Part shown: piece by piece, positions 7,373-15,207 of the stretch
Layout: every line of letters starts with the position of its first letter
How positions within the stretch are numbered: the first letter of the stretch is position 1
NCBI GenBank assembly: GCA_937898195.1
Contig: CALEJD010000047.1
Coordinates: 1-28,457, forward strand
Direction: 5' to 3'
DNA length: 28,457 bases
Source of the DNA: an uncultured Clostridia bacterium
GTDB lineage: Bacteria; Bacillota; Clostridia; Oscillospirales; Acutalibacteraceae
Translations under genes and position numbers: made by a program
The notes under the pieces: model-generated
Told to the model about the DNA's origin: nothing
What the model saw: only the letters and a program-made list of their open reading frames with translations
Database searches by the model: none

Positions 7373-9787
7373 ATGAATTATAGCCTTACAAAGAAACAAG
7401 CAAAAGAGCTTGTTGACTCAAAACTTTCTCATTTTATCGGTGTAAATCCCGAAGAAGCAACAAATGAACAGTTTTATAAAGCAATTGTTTTGATTCTCAG
7501 AGATATGATGAGTCAGGGCAGAGCAGAATTTTCAAAAGAAGGTTCAAAAAAAGGAACAAAGAGAGTTTATTATCTCTGCATGGAATTCCTTATGGGCCGT
7601 TCACTTAAAAACAACCTTTATAACCTTAACCTTACAAAAGTTTTTGAAAGCGTTTTGAAAGACTATGGCGTAAAGATGGATTCAATCTATGATTGTGAAC
7701 CAGATGCAGGTCTCGGTAACGGTGGTCTTGGTCGTCTTGCTGCTTGCTATCTTGATGGCCTTGCAACTCAGGGTTATGTTTCAAAGGGATATTCAATTCT
7801 TTATGAATATGGTATCTTCAAGCAGAAACTTGTTGACGGTTGGCAGACTGAACTTCCTGATTTCTGGCTTCCAGGTGGTGACGTATGGCTTGTACCACAC
7901 GAAGAAAGCGCAATCAACATCAACTTTGAGGGCGAAGTTCGTGACACTTGGGAAAATCACTATCACCATGTTGAAATTGAAAACCCAACAGTAATTCAGG
8001 CTATCCCTTATGATATGCACGTTGCAGGTAAAGACGGAAAAGGCATTTCTGTTCTTCGCCTTTGGTCTGCAAAAGCACCGGGTCTTGATATGGCACTCTT
8101 TAATCAGGGTGACTATATGAGAGCTATGGAAAGAAATGCTATGGCAGAGGTTATCAGTAAAGTTCTTTATCCTGCTGACAACCATCCAGAAGGTAAATCA
8201 CTTCGTCTTCGTCAGCAATATTTCCTTGTTTCAGCATCTATTCAAGACATCGTTCAGCATCACCTTCGTGAATTCGGCACAATGGATAACTTTGCGGATA
8301 AGGTTGCTATCCACGTTAACGACACTCATCCAACAATGGCAATTCCTGAACTTATGAGAATTATGCTCGACGAATGTGGCTACGGTTGGGATGAAGCTTG
8401 GAATATTGTTACAAATACAGTTGCTTATACTAACCATACAGTTATGAAAGAAGCACTTGAATGTTGGCCAGAAGACCTTTATAAGAGACTTATGCCTCGT
8501 ATCTGGCAAATCACAAAAGAAATCGACAATCGTTTCCGTTCATTTGTATGGGAGAATACACAGAATGCAGACACAGTTGAAAGAATGGCAATTATGTCAA
8601 ACGGCGTTGTCAGAATGGCAAACCTTTGCGTTGCAGGTTCACATTGTGTAAACGGTGTTTCTGCTCTTCACAGCGATATTCTTAAAGATACTGTTTTCTC
8701 TGATTTCTATGCGCTCACACCAAACAAGTTCACAAATGTTACTAACGGTATTGCTCACAGAAGATGGCTTTGTCAGGCAAACCCAAAACTTACAAGCTTC
8801 CTTACAGAAACTATTGGTGACGGATTTGTAAAAGATGCTAACAAACTTCTTGATTTGAGAAAATATAAAGACGATAAAGCAGTTCTTGATGAGCTTGGTA
8901 AGATTAAGAGAGCAAATAAAGAAGAATTTGCAAAATATGTGCTTAAACACAACGGAATTCAGCTTGACCCTGATTCAATCTTTGATGTTCAGGTGAAACG
9001 TTTGCACGAATATAAACGTCAGCACCTTAATGCACTTAATATTCTTTCACAGTACCTTGCAATTAAAGAAAATCCAAATGGCGAGTTTATTCCTCACACA
9101 TACATTTTCGGTGCAAAGGCAGCGTCAGGTTATTTCGTTGCAAAGAAGATTATTTCTTTCATTTGCGCACTTGCAGACTTAATCAACAATGACCCCGACG
9201 TTAAGGGCAGACTAAAAGTTGTTTATGTTGAAGATTATAATGTTACTCTTGCTGAAAAACTTATGCCTGCTGCTGACATTTCAGAGCAGATTTCACTTGC
9301 AAGTACAGAAGCATCAGGTACAGGTAATATGAAACTTATGCTTAACGGTGCGGTAACACTTGGTACAATGGACGGTGCAAACGTTGAAATCTATGAAGCA
9401 GTTGGCGAAGACAACATTTATATCTTTGGGATGAAAACACCGGAAGTTCAACAGTTGCAGAAACAGGGCTATGTGCCACAGAATTTCTACAACAACAATG
9501 CAGAAATCCGCAAAATTCTTGATTTTGCTAATCAAAATGGTATCGGTGGCAAGATGTTCCACGAAGTAACATCAACAATTATTCACCATGACCCATATAT
9601 GGTGCTTGCAGATTTTGAAGATTATAGAAATACTCAGCAGAGAATTGCAAAAGACTTCTTAGACCGCGATAATTGGAACAAGATGTCACTTATGAATATC
9701 TCTGGTGCAGGTCGTTTTGCAGCAGACCGCGCTATCAACGAATATGCACAGAATATCTGGAATACAAAATCAGCATTTAAGAAATAA
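7373..9787 (+). CDS. glgP: Glycogen/starch/maltodextrin phosphorylase
   Basis: This 804-residue cytoplasmic enzyme releases glucose-1-phosphate from the non-reducing ends of alpha-1,4-glucans using phosphate and pyridoxal phosphate. Length and motifs are typical of GT35: DAGLGNGGLGRLAACYLDG, GYSILYEYGIFKQ, HVNDTHPTMAIPELMR, VQVKRLHEYKRQHLN, and the cofactor-binding EASGTGNMK with the PLP lysine at residue 654. GGAGG (7362-7366) lies six bases before the ATG. No other glycogen gene is adjacent, and it has its own promoter and terminator, so it is a single-gene unit. Glycogen versus maltodextrin preference cannot be decided here. It shows strong use of CTT and other frequent codons, consistent with high expression. 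Confidence 0.97.
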   Translation: MNYSLTKKQAKELVDSKLSHFIGVNPEEATNEQFYKAIVLILRDMMSQGRAEFSKEGSKKGTKRVYYLCMEFLMGRSLKNNLYNLNLTKVFESVLKDYGVKMDSIYDCEPDAGLGNGGLGRLAACYLDGLATQGYVSKGYSILYEYGIFKQKLVDGWQTELPDFWLPGGDVWLVPHEESAININFEGEVRDTWENHYHHVEIENPTVIQAIPYDMHVAGKDGKGISVLRLWSAKAPGLDMALFNQGDYMRAMERNAMAEVISKVLYPADNHPEGKSLRLRQQYFLVSASIQDIVQHHLREFGTMDNFADKVAIHVNDTHPTMAIPELMRIMLDECGYGWDEAWNIVTNTVAYTNHTVMKEALECWPEDLYKRLMPRIWQITKEIDNRFRSFVWENTQNADTVERMAIMSNGVVRMANLCVAGSHCVNGVSALHSDILKDTVFSDFYALTPNKFTNVTNGIAHRRWLCQANPKLTSFLTETIGDGFVKDANKLLDLRKYKDDKAVLDELGKIKRANKEEFAKYVLKHNGIQLDPDSIFDVQVKRLHEYKRQHLNALNILSQYLAIKENPNGEFIPHTYIFGAKAASGYFVAKKIISFICALADLINNDPDVKGRLKVVYVEDYNVTLAEKLMPAADISEQISLASTEASGTGNMKLMLNGAVTLGTMDGANVEIYEAVGEDNIYIFGMKTPEVQQLQKQGYVPQNFYNNNAEIRKILDFANQNGIGGKMFHEVTSTIIHHDPYMVLADFEDYRNTQQRIAKDFLDRDNWNKMSLMNISGAGRFAADRAINEYAQNIWNTKSAFKK

Positions 9788-9792
9788 CAATT

Positions 9793-9820
9793 AAAGGTAG
9801 GTCTATGACCTACCTTTTTT
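9793..9820 (+). terminator. Intrinsic terminator after glgP
   Basis: A perfect 11-bp stem (AAAGGTAGGTC, 9793-9803, with GACCTACCTTT, 9807-9817) has a three-base loop and a T-run. The convergent minus-strand gene ends with its stop codon inside this hairpin. Confidence 0.93.
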
Positions 9821-9994
9821 ATTGAACTTAAGTATGATTTTACTTCTAATTCGTTCATAACAATTATCAACTTCGGGATGGGGAATTTTCGTGCTCCCGA
9901 TTTGTTCTCTGAAAAAACAATTCATTTTTCTTCGATGCTTAACCGAATAGTCCGGTTCGGGCAAAGAATCATAATATTCAAAATCTTTATCCAT
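9803..9994 (-). CDS. Small protein of unknown function, divergent from an XRE regulator
   Basis: The 63-residue product is not recognised. Translation is well supported: AGGTGA lies six bases before the ATG, and a good promoter (TTGACT, 18 bases, TATTAT) lies upstream. The protein is charged and basic towards the C-terminus (HRRKMNCFFREQ, ERIRSKIILKFNKK) with an acidic, Tyr/Pro-containing N-terminus (DKDFEYYDSLPEPDY). There is no signal peptide or membrane segment, so it should be cytoplasmic and probably helical. It is divergent from a 71-residue XRE repressor and shares its operator region, an arrangement seen in toxin-antitoxin and small regulatory pairs, but no toxin motif is visible. The stop codon falls within the glgP terminator. 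Confidence 0.65.
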   Translation of the reverse strand: MDKDFEYYDSLPEPDYSVKHRRKMNCFFREQIGSTKIPHPEVDNCYERIRSKIILKFNKKGRS

Positions 9995-10017
9995 AAATAA
10001 TCACCTCGTTATTCCAT

Positions 10018-10047
10018 ATAATACTCCGTATGGGATATTTTAGTCAA
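10018..10047 (-). promoter_or_regulatory. Leftward promoter for the 63-aa protein
   Basis: Read on the minus strand: TTGACT (10047-10042), an 18-base spacer, TATTAT (10023-10018). The -10 overlaps the left arm of the operator at 10021-10062. Confidence 0.7.
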
Positions 10048-10062
10048 CCCCATACGGAGTAT
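10021..10062. promoter_or_regulatory. Twin palindromic operator between the divergent pair
   Basis: ATACTCCGTATGGG (10021-10034) and its exact inverse CCCATACGGAGTAT (10049-10062) are 14 bases apart. Each arm also contains its own small palindrome, ATAC-NNN-GTAT. The centres of the two 11-bp sites are 31 bp apart, about three helical turns, so two repressor dimers could sit on one face of the DNA. The left site covers the leftward -10; the right site lies just upstream of the rightward -10. The XRE protein encoded alongside is the obvious candidate binder. Confidence 0.75.
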
Positions 10063-10063
10063 T

Positions 10064-10072
10064 TGCTACAAT
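10064..10072 (+). promoter_or_regulatory. Rightward extended -10 promoter for the XRE gene
   Basis: TGC followed by TACAAT (10067-10072) forms an extended -10. No convincing -35 is present; the region at the right distance overlaps the right operator arm. Confidence 0.55.
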
Positions 10073-10090
10073 CGATTTGTGGTGATGATA

Positions 10091-10306
10091 ATGGAGACAA
10101 GATTAAAAGATTTAAGAACGGACCACGATTTAACACAAGAAGAATGTGCTAAAATCGCGTTTATATCAAAAAATTCATATATACGATATGAAAATGGAAT
10201 AAGAGTTCCACCCCTTGATACAATAAAACTTTTTGCTGAATATTATAATGTGTCGATTGATTATATTGCCAAATTAACCAATGAAATGAAACCATATAAA
10301 AAATAA
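10091..10306 (+). CDS. XRE/Cro-CI-type small transcriptional regulator
   Basis: This 71-residue protein is essentially a single helix-turn-helix domain: RLKDLRTDHDLTQEECAKIA forms helices 1-2, followed by FISKNSYIRYENGIRVPPLDTIKLFAEYYNVSIDYIAKLT. ATG 10091 is chosen because GGTGA (10081-10085) lies five bases upstream; upstream GTG and ATG codons in frame (10079, 10082, 10085) have no suitable site. There is no effector or peptidase domain, so it is a simple DNA-binding protein. It is divergent from the 63-residue gene, with the twin palindrome between, which argues for autoregulation. No phage genes are nearby. Small stand-alone XRE proteins also occur as antitoxins. Confidence 0.88.
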   Translation: METRLKDLRTDHDLTQEECAKIAFISKNSYIRYENGIRVPPLDTIKLFAEYYNVSIDYIAKLTNEMKPYKK

Positions 10307-10309
10307 ATT

Positions 10310-10337
10310 AGAGCAGGCGAAAAAACCTGCTCTTTTT
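10310..10337 (+). terminator. Intrinsic terminator after the XRE gene
   Basis: An 8-bp stem (AGAGCAGG, 10310-10317, with CCTGCTCT, 10326-10333) is followed by TTTTT. Confidence 0.9.
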
Positions 10338-10362
10338 GTTACACAAATTTGAATTTGTCGAA

Positions 10363-10470
10363 CCCCTCAGTCACCTTACGGTGACAGCTCCCCATCAAGT
10401 GGGGAGCCTAATATAGCCTTCCCCCACTGAGGGGAAGGTGGCACGAGCAAAGCGAGTGACGGAAGGGGGG
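10363..10470. repeat. MITE-like palindromic repeat element (about 108 bp)
   Basis: The ends form an imperfect terminal inverted repeat: CCCCTCAGTCA at the left and TGACGGAAGGGG at the right. Inside are successive hairpins: GTCACC/GGTGAC (10370-10375, 10380-10385), GCTCCCCA/TGGGGAGC (10387-10394, 10400-10407) and CCTTCCCC/GGGGAAGG (10417-10424, 10431-10438), then a degenerate CACGAGC-AAA-GCGAGTG stem. Its right half, reversed, matches the shorter repeat at 2315-2362. No open frame spans it, so any movement would need proteins supplied in trans. Confidence 0.7.
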
Positions 10471-10504
10471 AAGAGTTAGACAAACCCTAATTTGTCACAT
10501 TGTC

Positions 10505-11326
10505 TTAATCCCCGCATCCGCAACCTGTAAAGGTATCACCTTTTAAGCAACCTTCTTTAGGTGGGAAGAATTCGTCAACAGGGAATTGGATTTTTCTGAA
10601 TGCGTCGCAAGGATTATCGGTGTCGCAACTACATTCTTTGCTTGGAATACAGAAATCATAAGCAGGGATAAGCATCTGCACATCTCTTTCGAGTTGTACG
10701 ATTGTGAAAATTCCAAGAGTGACGGTAACAATCTTTTCAGGCTCGTGGTCATAGCAGTCAAAATCTCCGTCAAAACAACGGCAAACGCATTTTGGCAATC
10801 TGCCCGGCTTGTGACAAGGGTCGCAACAGTCGTGGGCTTTGCGAAGCTTAGCATCAAGGCAAATTGGGTCAACGGTCTGTACCTTGGCTTTTGGATTTGT
10901 GTTAGTCATTTCGAGTTGAGTGTCTGTTTCGCAACTTGCAAATTCAGATGAGAACACCTTCACATTGCCCTCTGAACCATAGAGAATACATTTTTTAGAA
11001 AAGCTTGCAAGTCCCTCGACGATTGTTGGTGGATTTGCGTGGCCACAGAAAACATCAAGGCAAACCTTGAAGAAATAAGTGATATCTACTGAATAAAAGC
11101 CACGGTTAAAAGGTACTCTTTCAACTTCGATGAATGCGTTAAGTACTTCACTGCCTCTGCAACGGACATTTGTTGCTTTGTCGATAAGACATTGTGCTGA
11201 AGATGTGAAATAAACTCTCAAATCTTCAAGGCAATCTTTGTCTGCGCAAGAGTCATAAACTCGGTTTGTGTCAATACAAACAGCTTCTTTGATTTTTGAT
11301 TGGATACAGTTTCTATTTTCTGACAT
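10505..11326 (-). CDS. Cysteine-rich protein of unknown function
   Basis: This 273-residue protein has about 25 cysteines, clustered in the C-terminal half (DCCDPCHKPGRLPKCVCRCF and the final GCGCGD). There is no signal peptide or membrane segment. The N-terminal half is less Cys-rich and contains well-ordered segments such as VPFNRGFYSVDITYFFKVCLD and CILYGSEGNVKVFSS. The start is ATG at 11326 on the minus strand because AGGAGG lies seven bases upstream; an in-frame ATG 14 codons earlier lacks such a site. High Cys in a cytosolic Clostridial protein suggests metal binding or a cross-linked structure such as a spore coat or exosporium layer, but this is inference. It is divergent from a diguanylate cyclase gene; a palindromic repeat element lies downstream and no terminator of its own is seen. 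Confidence 0.75.
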   Translation of the reverse strand: MSENRNCIQSKIKEAVCIDTNRVYDSCADKDCLEDLRVYFTSSAQCLIDKATNVRCRGSEVLNAFIEVERVPFNRGFYSVDITYFFKVCLDVFCGHANPPTIVEGLASFSKKCILYGSEGNVKVFSSEFASCETDTQLEMTNTNPKAKVQTVDPICLDAKLRKAHDCCDPCHKPGRLPKCVCRCFDGDFDCYDHEPEKIVTVTLGIFTIVQLERDVQMLIPAYDFCIPSKECSCDTDNPCDAFRKIQFPVDEFFPPKEGCLKGDTFTGCGCGD

Positions 11327-11387
11327 CTCTGTTCCTCCTAAATAAAAATTGTCAACTGACAGTACCATTTTATGAAAAATTCATTAT

Positions 11388-11430
11388 CTTGTTACAACTT
11401 GTTGCAAGAGAAAAATTTTTGTGATAAAAT
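11388..11430 (+). promoter_or_regulatory. Promoter of the diguanylate cyclase gene with a tandem 10-bp repeat
   Basis: TTGCAA (11402-11407), 17 bases, TAAAAT (11425-11430) preceded by TGA gives an extended -10 promoter. CTTGTTACAA (11388-11397) and CTTGTTGCAA (11398-11407) form a direct repeat with one mismatch whose second copy covers the -35, a possible regulator site between two divergent genes. Confidence 0.7.
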
Positions 11431-11464
11431 TTTATTAAGAAGGACAGTTGAAAGGGGGATAATT

Positions 11465-12640
11465 ATGAAAAGTAAAATTCTTGGTGAGCTGACTCAGATA
11501 GCAAACAAAATGGTTTCACAGGTGGCAGATGTCACAACAGCCAGACGTGAAAGAAAAAGCGAAAACCTTATTTTTCGCGAAATAGAAACAGACAGAATAC
11601 ATTCAAACTATATTCGAATTATCCCTGCGACAGTTGTGCTGTTGGTTGTTGAAATCTGTGGGATGATTTGGGCAATCTGGACAAATGTTAAGTTCGATTA
11701 TGGCAAAGGCTTTTTGTGGTCTTGTGGTATTTTTGCTTTTATCTCAATATGTGTTGTTATAGCTATTGAAATTGATTTGAGAAAAAGATTTATTTCAAAC
11801 AAGAAAAAGAAAAGTGTTTATATTGGTTACTGGATTATTTATATGATTGAAGCGCTGTCTTTTTCTGTTATGGAATATCTTGACCGTGGTGCAATCAATA
11901 ATTACATAACATTTATGATTGTGTTCACTTTCTTACCTGTTATTGAGCCGATTCCAAAGCTTTTTGTCTTTGTTTTTTCAATGGCAACCGAAGTGTATTT
12001 GATTTTATACACAGATGGTTCAATTGGTAAGATTATTGTTTGTATTGCGTTGGCTGTTGCGGGTGTGCTTTGTTCCCATATCAGATTTTTCTATTATACG
12101 GCAAATGCGCTTGTGAACAAAAAATTAGAGTTTTCTGCAAATGGTGACCCGCTGACAGAATTTATGAACAGACGTGGATTTGACAGCAGAATAAATTCAA
12201 TGAGAGGCTTCTGTGACGCTAACGGATATGATGTATGTTTCATTATGATAGACATAGACGATTTTAAAAAGTTCAATGATGTCTATGGCCATATAAAGGG
12301 CGACATATGCATTAAAGCAGTTGCAAAGTGTATTGGAGAGCATTTTTCAAGACCTACTGACCTTTGCGTTCGCTATGGTGGTGAAGAGTTTCTTGTTGTT
12401 ACAGCACAGAGAAATGTGCCTGCTTTGATTGAATATTTAACAAAACTGCTTAAAGATATAAATCAAGTAAAAGTCGAGGGTATAAAAGAGCCGATTTCGG
12501 TAAGTGTTGGTGTTTATACTAGTCTTAATAGCAAGAAAAAATCAACACAATATTTTATAGAAAAAGCCGACGCTCAACTTTATAATGCAAAAAACAACGA
12601 GAAAAATTGTGTATCATATAAAAACGAGATACACAGATAA
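11465..12640 (+). CDS. Membrane-bound diguanylate cyclase (GGDEF)
   Basis: This 391-residue protein would make cyclic di-GMP from two GTP. Residues up to about 225 hold around six hydrophobic segments (for example VVLLVVEICGMIWAIW and IIVCIALAVAGVLC), forming a membrane sensor of unrecognised type. The C-terminal third is a GGDEF domain: DPLTEFMNRRGFD at its start, FIMIDIDDFKKFNDVYGH, then RYGGEEF with the active-site GGEEF at residues 305-309. RPTD at 296-299, five residues before it, is an intact RxxD inhibitory I-site, so product feedback is expected. No EAL or HD-GYP domain is present. ATG 11465 follows AAGGGGG by about eight bases; an earlier in-frame ATG at 11372 lies upstream of the promoter and is rejected. 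It has its own terminator, so it is a single-gene unit. Confidence 0.92.
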   Translation: MKSKILGELTQIANKMVSQVADVTTARRERKSENLIFREIETDRIHSNYIRIIPATVVLLVVEICGMIWAIWTNVKFDYGKGFLWSCGIFAFISICVVIAIEIDLRKRFISNKKKKSVYIGYWIIYMIEALSFSVMEYLDRGAINNYITFMIVFTFLPVIEPIPKLFVFVFSMATEVYLILYTDGSIGKIIVCIALAVAGVLCSHIRFFYYTANALVNKKLEFSANGDPLTEFMNRRGFDSRINSMRGFCDANGYDVCFIMIDIDDFKKFNDVYGHIKGDICIKAVAKCIGEHFSRPTDLCVRYGGEEFLVVTAQRNVPALIEYLTKLLKDINQVKVEGIKEPISVSVGVYTSLNSKKKSTQYFIEKADAQLYNAKNNEKNCVSYKNEIHR

Positions 12641-12651
12641 ACAAAAAATCC

Positions 12652-12690
12652 AAGGCAAGTTGCAGGAATATACTGTGACTTGCCTTTTTT
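12652..12690 (+). terminator. Intrinsic terminator after the diguanylate cyclase
   Basis: A long stem (AAGGCAAGTTGCAG with CTGTGACTTGCCTT, two G-U pairs) is followed by a run of T. Its 3' arm supplies the -35 box of the next promoter. Confidence 0.9.
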
Positions 12691-12708
12691 TATTTTTTGT
12701 GATAAAAT
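12680..12708 (+). promoter_or_regulatory. Promoter for the M23 peptidase, HprK-like and PqqD-like genes
   Basis: TTGCCT (12680-12685), 17 bases, TAAAAT (12703-12708), preceded by TGA (extended -10). The -35 is embedded in the preceding terminator. Confidence 0.65.
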
Positions 12709-12752
12709 ACAAATATATATTGGGATTTTATGATTGAATTGAGGAAACAACG

Positions 12753-14483
12753 ATGTTTGACTTAATCTACAATCAAATATATTACATAGGTATTCAGGCT
12801 ATCCGTTGTGGCAAACGCTTTTTCAGATGGCTTGGGTCTTTGTTGCTTAAACCAATAAAATTTATTGGAACATTGATTTTTACACTTGTGATTGTTATCG
12901 ATAAACTTGTGTTAAAACTCTTCCATGAAAGTGTTGATGACTTTAAAGAATTGGTTTCAGAAACCAAGAGGGTTATGTCTGATTTCAAGACGAGAACACC
13001 TGATACAAGAAAAAGAGATGTCTTTAAAGGTTATGTGTTAAAGGCGTTCAGCAGATATAAAAAATCTTTTATATACGTGTTGAACGTAGCATTGCCTGTG
13101 ATATCTCTCATAATACTTTTCAATGTGGTTTCTGGCTTGTCTGATATGACCTTTGCTCTTGAAGTTAACTATAATGATGAGATTATAGGCTATGTGAGTA
13201 GTGAAGCTGTTTATAAAGAAGCTCGTCAGCAAGCAATTGACCGCCTTGACATCTCTGCTGCTACAGGCACAGACAAAACAGATAAAGACGTTATAGACGA
13301 TGCAGAATATAAAATCAAGCCTGTTAAACGCAGTCAGATTAATGATGCAACAACAATTTGTGATAAATTGATTGAAAAATCCGATAGTAATATTACGAAT
13401 GCATGTGGTATTTATATTGATAATGCTTTTGTTTGTGCTGTTAAAAACGAAACTGATGCACTTAGTGTGTTTGATAGTATTCTTGCAGAGCACGAAACAG
13501 GTGAAGCAAACGCAGTTGTAAGTTTTGTGCAAAATATTGAGTATGTTCAGGGCCTTTATCCTGATGTAGAAAATATTGTGCGAGATGCAGCATATCTCAA
13601 TGAAAAGCTCCGTTCAAAGAAGAGCGAAGCCAGATATTATACGGTTCAGTCGGGTGATACCGTTTCAAAAATTGCAAAGCAGTTCAATATGAAAACATCA
13701 GAAGTTTTCAATCTTAACCCTGAACTTCGCGAAAGAATATATGTTGGTCAACAAATTTTGCTTTCAGGTGAAGTGGGTTTTGTTCAGGTGCAGACAACAA
13801 AAACAGAAGTCCGCACAGTTGAGATTCCATATAGCACAATAAAGGTTAACACAGATAGTCTTTATGTTGGCGACAAAAAAGTTGTAACAAAAGGTGTAAA
13901 TGGTGTTCAACAAGTTACAGAATTGGTTACATATATTGATGGCGTAAGAGTTTCAACAAAAGAAGTGTCAAGAGTAACTGTCAAAGAAGCAGTTGACGAG
14001 AAAGTTCAGATTGGTACAAAGAAGAACTCTTATGGTTCATCGGGTGGACCTGTTATTTCTTATGGTGGTCGCTTTGTATGGCCTGCAAGTGGTGGTGCTA
14101 CATATGTTTCATCATATTACGGCAAGAGAAGTCTTAACGGATGGCACGGTGGTATAGATATTACTCGTCCGGGTGGACGAAGCACGGGTGCGCCTGTTCT
14201 TGCGGCAGAGTCGGGAACAGTAAAACTTGCAAGAGTATATAGTTCTTATGGCTATTGTGTCATTATTGACCACGGCGGTGGATTACAGACACTCTATGCA
14301 CATATGAAACCGGGCTCCTTAAGAGTTTCGGCAGGACAAAAAGTTAAACGAGGACAACAAATCGGTCAGATTGGTTCATCGGGATTTGTTACCGGACCAC
14401 ACCTTCACTTTGAAGTGAGAGTTAATGGTAATAAAGTAAATCCTGCTCCATATCTTGGAATTAAAAACAGACCGAATAGCTAA
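12753..14483 (+). CDS. Membrane-anchored LysM-G5-M23 peptidoglycan endopeptidase
   Basis: The 576-residue protein has a cytoplasmic N-terminal part (about 1-105), one membrane span (about 107-128, VLNVALPVISLIILFNVV), an extracellular region, a LysM domain (about 295-336, YTVQSGDTVSKIAKQFN), a G5-type domain (about 345-425, containing VTELVTYIDGVRVSTKE) and a C-terminal M23 (LytM) domain. The zinc motif is intact: HGGID (His 465, Asp 469), LYAHM, and HLHFE (His 550 and 552). M23 enzymes cut peptide cross-links in peptidoglycan. LysM and G5 would hold it to the wall. GAGG precedes ATG 12753. It is the first gene of a unit with the HprK-like and PqqD-like genes, only four bases before the next start. 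The long cytoplasmic N-terminus suggests coupling to an intracellular partner. Confidence 0.93.
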   Translation: MFDLIYNQIYYIGIQAIRCGKRFFRWLGSLLLKPIKFIGTLIFTLVIVIDKLVLKLFHESVDDFKELVSETKRVMSDFKTRTPDTRKRDVFKGYVLKAFSRYKKSFIYVLNVALPVISLIILFNVVSGLSDMTFALEVNYNDEIIGYVSSEAVYKEARQQAIDRLDISAATGTDKTDKDVIDDAEYKIKPVKRSQINDATTICDKLIEKSDSNITNACGIYIDNAFVCAVKNETDALSVFDSILAEHETGEANAVVSFVQNIEYVQGLYPDVENIVRDAAYLNEKLRSKKSEARYYTVQSGDTVSKIAKQFNMKTSEVFNLNPELRERIYVGQQILLSGEVGFVQVQTTKTEVRTVEIPYSTIKVNTDSLYVGDKKVVTKGVNGVQQVTELVTYIDGVRVSTKEVSRVTVKEAVDEKVQIGTKKNSYGSSGGPVISYGGRFVWPASGGATYVSSYYGKRSLNGWHGGIDITRPGGRSTGAPVLAAESGTVKLARVYSSYGYCVIIDHGGGLQTLYAHMKPGSLRVSAGQKVKRGQQIGQIGSSGFVTGPHLHFEVRVNGNKVNPAPYLGIKNRPNS

Positions 14484-14487
14484 TATT

Positions 14488-15207
14488 ATGGAAAAATTTA
14501 TTATTGCAGGAATAAAAACTGAATATAAAGTCCGTGGAGAATTACTGCGTGAACGTTCTGAAAAATATAGGGCAGATTTTGACGACAGCGAAACACAAAT
14601 AAGACTCAATATTCGTGAAGAATTCATTCAAATGAAAAAAGAAAAACTCCCACATTTGTCTTGGGATGAACACGAATATATGTGGACTTGTGATGCGTTC
14701 TATAACGAGATTCTGCGATTTGGTGGAATGATGCTTCATTCTTCTTGTGTTGAGAAAGATGGGTTTGCATATTTGTTTTCAGCAAGAAGTGGAACGGGCA
14801 AATCGACGCACACTCATCTCTGGCTCGAAAACCTTGAAAACACAAGAATCATCAATGACGATAAACCCGCATTGTTAAGAGAAAATGGTATTTGGTATGC
14901 TTGCGGAACTCCGTTTTCAGGCAAAACAGATGAAAATCTGGATGTAAAAATCCCTGTCAGAGCCATTGTGTTTTTGTTCCGTGGTAAAGAGAACAAGGTT
15001 AAAAAATTAGACAAATCTATGGCAGCACCATTAGTCTTGGAACAGACAATAAATCCTGTTGACAAGTCCTTAGCTGTAAATATGCTTGAAAATTTGGATT
15101 TGCTTCTTCGTGAAGTTCCGGTTTTCACATTGCATTGCAATATGGAAAAAGATGCTGCAATTACTGCTTATAACGAAATTGAAAGGTTGATAAAAAATGA
15201 AAATTAA
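14488..15207 (+). CDS. HPr-kinase-like P-loop protein (PEPCK/HprK superfamily)
   Basis: This 239-residue protein has a Walker A-like loop ARSGTGKST (Lys 105, Ser 106) and an acidic NDDKP (Asp 124-125), which lines up with the DD-containing motif after the P-loop in HPr kinases. It is shorter than true HprK (about 310 residues), and I do not see the HPr-binding signature. Close analogues are the HprK-like proteins found with PqqD-type proteins in peptide-modification clusters, including lasso-peptide kinases such as PadeK. ATG 14488 is four bases after the M23 stop with no clear ribosome site, so translation likely depends on coupling. Its 3' end overlaps the PqqD-like gene by 11 bases. A peptide or protein kinase is likely; the substrate is unknown. 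Confidence 0.75.
   Translation: MEKFIIAGIKTEYKVRGELLRERSEKYRADFDDSETQIRLNIREEFIQMKKEKLPHLSWDEHEYMWTCDAFYNEILRFGGMMLHSSCVEKDGFAYLFSARSGTGKSTHTHLWLENLENTRIINDDKPALLRENGIWYACGTPFSGKTDENLDVKIPVRAIVFLFRGKENKVKKLDKSMAAPLVLEQTINPVDKSLAVNMLENLDLLLREVPVFTLHCNMEKDAAITAYNEIERLIKNEN

Noticed and set aside
10091..10306. Prophage or integrated-element repressor
   Set aside because: No integrase, structural or lysis genes nearby and no flanking direct repeats seen; a stand-alone XRE regulator is simpler.
13038..13532. Minus-strand frame of 164 codons
   Set aside because: Antisense to the M23 peptidase gene; Cys/Phe/Asn-rich nonsense composition and no ribosome site.
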